A stretch of DNA of 7,242 nt from contig CAYMLQ010000315.1 of the NCBI GenBank assembly GCA_964390795.1, positions 1-7,242 of the forward strand, read 5' to 3'. Source of the stretch: CAYMLQ01 sp964390795 (GTDB lineage: Bacteria; Verrucomicrobiota; Kiritimatiellia; RFP12; UBA1067). This document shows, one piece after another, positions 5,243-7,242 of this stretch. A program made the position numbers and the translations under genes. Positions within the stretch are counted from its first letter, which is position 1. Every line of letters begins with the position of its first letter. Under the pieces are notes generated by a model, which had not been told where the DNA came from, made no database searches, and saw only the letters and a program-made list of their open reading frames with translations.

Positions 5243-7115
5243 CGGGGGGCACGAGTTCGGCCGCTCGGATGAGGGCGGCCGAAAGCAGGGGGCAGCCTGT
5301 CGCTCGGGCGTGGACCTCGGCGCGGCGTGACGAGCGCATGAGCGTCATGCAGTAGGCCGCGCCTTGGGCCGCATCTTTCGGTTTGTCCATCCAGCGCAGC
5401 TTTTCGTCGGCGCTCAGTTTGCCGAGGGCGATTTCGACGCCGCGACCGTTGGCCTCCAATTGGACGATCCCGTCCGCCACGCTGCGGGGAATCACCGTGC
5501 GCTGCTTGCCGAGGTGCTCGAAGATAAGCGGGCGGCCGATTTGGGCTTTAAGGTATTCGGCAACCAACGCGTCCGGCTCGGGCGTCTCGTCGAGCAAGGC
5601 CTGCATGGCGTCCTTTCCCTGAAAAAGGTCAGGCGCGGTTTTCAAGCACGCGCGTGCTGCGGTGAGGTCTCCAGCGGCGAAGGCTTGTGCAAGTCTCTGA
5701 AGCAGCGGGTCGGGGATGCCTGCGGGCAGCTTGCTTGTGACGGCAGGTTGCGGATTAGGCGCGGGCGCTGGGGCGGGCGCTGGAACTGGCTCTGGCGTCT
5801 GTGCGGGCGTCTGTGGCGCTGGGCTAGGCGCGGGCGCTTCAGTGTCCGGCTCTGGGACTGGGGACTCGCTGAGAAGATCGGGGTCTTCCTCTTTTACCGA
5901 ACCGAGCCTGACATCCTCAAGGGACTCCGAGAGGTGGCTCATCGTCGCATCGGCCAGTTGCGTGAGGGTCTGCGAGGTGCCGGTGTGGGCCGGGTCGGCT
6001 TGGTACACGGCTCTGAACCAGAAAATCAACGTGAGCCAGCAGGCGAGGATGCCCCAGCAGACCACGGCCCGTATGAGTTCGTCCCTACGGATTTCGATCG
6101 CATGACCGTCGGTCAGGTGTTTGCCCTGATAGGCCGAGATCTTCTCGCTTTTTTTACCTTTCCGATTGAGCCGCAGGCGGCTGGTGTCGTGCACCGCGCT
6201 GTCAGCGGCGCGTGCCGCTTCGAAATCCGTATCGATGGTGCTGAGGTATTCTTCGTCGGGACGCACACAGGAGGGTTCGGAGCCGGAAAGGATCAGGCGG
6301 ATATCGTGAAGCACCTCGTCCCAGTCCGCATAACGGTTGTTGGGGTTCTTCATCATCAGCCGGTGGAGGAACCACGAGAAGTCGACGGGAAGCTGTTTGT
6401 TTAGGCGGTGCGGAGGAGGGATCTGGTGTTTGATGTGGCCCGACAGGATGGACACGACATCGAGATCCTCGAACGGAACCCTGCCCGTCGCCAGATGGTA
6501 CAGCACGACGCCCAGCGCGTACATGTCAGACTGCGTGTTGAGCATGTGCGAACCTTGAGCCTGTTCAGGCGAGAGATAGCAGGGCGTGCCGACGATATGC
6601 CCGCCATCCAACGCGGTGGCGTCAACACCGGGGCCTGCCGCAATCGCCATGCTGAAATCCGTAATCTTTGCCACGCCGCGCGAGTCCAGTCGGATAGTCG
6701 AACTCTTCAGGTTGCGATGAACGATGTGCGCGGAGTGCCACATCTGATCGAGGCTGGCAATGAGCGAAGCGGCGATGCGGAGCGTCTGGTCACATGGAAG
6801 CGGCCCCTGGGTGGCGACGAGTTCCTCGAGCGTAGGCCCGTCAACGAACTCCATGACGACGTAGTGCAAGTCGCCTTCGCTCACGATGTCGAAGACGGCT
6901 GAGATCGATTCGCTCTTAATGCGCGCGAAAAGGCGGGCAATGGAAAGAAAATGGTCGCGCTCTAAAGGCTTGGCGGCCGCCTCTGGCTTGAGAACCCGAA
7001 TGATGACCGTTCGGTCGAGCGTGTTTTGGACAGCTTTCCAAACGACGGTTCTGCTGGTATCGTCCACCTGTTCCACCAGACGGAACCCGTTTTCTTCTAT
7101 GAGTTTCGTATTCAC
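5223..7115 (-). CDS. transmembrane Ser/Thr kinase-fold protein, predicted pseudokinase
   Basis: This 630-residue protein starts at GTG 7115, the first possible start after an in-frame TAG. Residues 11-275 are a bacterial Hanks-type (PknB-like) kinase fold with a hinge at VVMEFVDG, HIVHRNLKS, ITDFS, GTPCYLSPE (176-184), SDMYALGVVLYHL and NRYADWDEV. Key catalytic positions are altered. No GxGxxG loop is present (VDDTSRTVV). Beta3 Lys is R40 (VIIRVL), alphaC Glu aligns with I59, HRD is HRN (N135) and the Mg-binding Asn is T140. D153 of DFG (here DFS) remains. Phosphotransfer is therefore unlikely, and a scaffold or sensor role is inferred. Residues 350-367 form one transmembrane helix after Arg-rich sequence, placing the kinase fold in the cytoplasm. 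Residues 419-458 are a Pro/Ala stalk. Residues 465-630 are an unrecognised domain with GVEIALGKLSADEKLRW. The start lacks a well-spaced Shine-Dalgarno: AGGA sits 13 bases upstream. Confidence 0.85.
   Translation of the reverse strand: MNTKLIEENGFRLVEQVDDTSRTVVWKAVQNTLDRTVIIRVLKPEAAAKPLERDHFLSIARLFARIKSESISAVFDIVSEGDLHYVVMEFVDGPTLEELVATQGPLPCDQTLRIAASLIASLDQMWHSAHIVHRNLKSSTIRLDSRGVAKITDFSMAIAAGPGVDATALDGGHIVGTPCYLSPEQAQGSHMLNTQSDMYALGVVLYHLATGRVPFEDLDVVSILSGHIKHQIPPPHRLNKQLPVDFSWFLHRLMMKNPNNRYADWDEVLHDIRLILSGSEPSCVRPDEEYLSTIDTDFEAARAADSAVHDTSRLRLNRKGKKSEKISAYQGKHLTDGHAIEIRRDELIRAVVCWGILACWLTLIFWFRAVYQADPAHTGTSQTLTQLADATMSHLSESLEDVRLGSVKEEDPDLLSESPVPEPDTEAPAPSPAPQTPAQTPEPVPAPAPAPAPNPQPAVTSKLPAGIPDPLLQRLAQAFAAGDLTAARACLKTAPDLFQGKDAMQALLDETPEPDALVAEYLKAQIGRPLIFEHLGKQRTVIPRSVADGIVQLEANGRGVEIALGKLSADEKLRWMDKPKDAAQGAAYCMTLMRSSRRAEVHARATGCPLLSAALIRAAELVPPATPPAE
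5256..5283. other. perfect 9-bp GC-rich inverted repeat at the convergent gene junction
   Basis: ttcggccgc (5256-5264) pairs exactly with gcggccgaa (5275-5283) across a 10-base loop. It starts 14 bases after the parvulin stop and lies within the 3' coding end of the kinase-fold gene. There is no T-run on either strand, so it is not a standard intrinsic terminator. It could stabilise the 3' end of the parvulin mRNA or slow polymerase. Chance occurrence in GC-rich coding DNA is also possible. Confidence 0.4.
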
Positions 7116-7161
7116 TCGTACGGTGCAATCCTAAAACTTAGCATAACGTGAAAAGATTTTT

Positions 7162-7170
7162 AGAATAGCA
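7162..7170 (-). promoter_or_regulatory. possible extended -10 promoter for the kinase-fold gene
   Basis: On the minus strand this reads TGCTATTCT, an extended -10 form about 47 bases upstream of GTG 7115. The matching -35 (TTCCAA, 17 bases upstream) is weak, so the site depends on the TGn extension. It is a prediction from sequence only. Confidence 0.3.
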
Positions 7171-7184
7171 GAATCATCCCTCCT

Positions 7185-7214
7185 TTGGAAGCGTCTTGTG
7201 TCTTCCCTTATAAT
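7185..7214 (+). promoter_or_regulatory. probable outward-facing sigma70-type promoter
   Basis: TTGGAA (7185-7190) and a perfect TATAAT (7209-7214) are separated by 18 bases on the plus strand. Transcription would start near 7221 and leave the window to the right. This suggests a gene divergent from the kinase-fold gene just beyond the edge. The surrounding AT-rich sequence supports a promoter region. Confidence 0.45.
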
Positions 7215-7215
7215 C

Positions 7216-7239
7216 GTTTAAAAAACCCGCTTTTTAAAC
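7216..7239. other. AT-rich inverted repeat next to the outward promoter
   Basis: gtttaaaaa (7216-7224) pairs perfectly with tttttaaac (7231-7239) around the 6-base loop acccgc. It covers the predicted start site of the plus-strand promoter. This position suits an operator or a 5' mRNA hairpin. The low-GC stem makes a strong terminator unlikely. Confidence 0.4.
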
Positions 7240-7242
7240 CCG

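Noticed and set aside
5742..5861. Possible DNA tandem repeat with gcgggcgctgg-like units
   Set aside because: It is explained by the Pro/Ala-rich stalk codons of the kinase-fold protein. It is low-complexity coding sequence and not an independent repeat element.
5364..6404. 346-codon plus-strand open frame opposite the kinase-fold gene
   Set aside because: Its composition is that of an antisense shadow, including a Gly/Arg/Trp tract opposite the Pro/Ala stalk, and no Shine-Dalgarno or domain is seen.
6916..7128. Alternative minus-strand start TTG at 7128 in another frame
   Set aside because: It yields a 70-codon product without domain features that overlaps the conserved kinase N-lobe frame.
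1..7242. CRISPR array, tRNA or rRNA, transposase, prophage or toxin-antitoxin genes
   Set aside because: I looked for regular spaced repeats, cloverleaf-type sequence and typical protein motifs on both strands and saw none. The repeats present are short and degenerate.

Overview
The window looks like bacterial chromosome with high GC (roughly 60-65% by eye) and strong G/C preference at third codon positions. The gene content suggests a free-living or gut/wastewater PVC-group bacterium (Kiritimatiellota, Lentisphaerota or Verrucomicrobiota). The grounds are a GH106-type rhamnosidase, a Tat-exported enolase-superfamily enzyme, a transmembrane Hanks-type kinase-fold protein, a GxxExxxxY-family gene tail and two kinds of degenerate intergenic repeat. 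This lineage call is inference, because no marker gene is present.

Layout, left to right. Positions 1-138 hold the C-terminal end of a gene cut by the window edge; its last residues match the end of GxxExxxxY (PDDEXK_3-like) proteins. This frame reads through a short atccg-type intergenic repeat and ends by overlapping the next start codon (ATGA). Positions 135-1538 encode a Tat-signal-bearing mandelate racemase/muconate lactonizing enzyme (MLE) family protein. A 95-base gap follows, containing two clusters of 7-base repeats in one phase. Positions 1634-4390 encode a secreted GH106-like alpha-L-rhamnosidase. Twelve bases later, positions 4403-5242 encode a parvulin-type peptidyl-prolyl isomerase with no signal peptide. 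These three plus-strand genes probably form one transcription unit.

On the opposite strand, positions 7115-5223 encode a 630-residue membrane protein with an N-terminal Ser/Thr kinase fold, one transmembrane helix, a Pro/Ala-rich stalk and an unrecognised extracytoplasmic domain. It converges on and overlaps the isomerase gene by 20 bases. Its kinase domain lacks the Gly-rich loop, the beta3 Lys, the alphaC Glu, the catalytic Asp (HRN instead of HRD) and the Mg-binding Asn, so it is predicted to be a pseudokinase. This is the most unusual feature of the window. The AT-rich right edge (7116-7242) holds the kinase-gene leader, a likely outward-facing promoter and an AT-rich inverted repeat.

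How the genes may work together: the rhamnosidase and the exported enolase-superfamily enzyme are both predicted to act outside the cytoplasm and could process a rhamnose- or uronate-containing glycan in sequence. The isomerase may be a folding helper, but its lack of a signal peptide places it in the cytoplasm. I see no direct evidence that the pseudokinase is functionally linked to the plus-strand genes. No tRNA, rRNA, CRISPR array or transposase was found.
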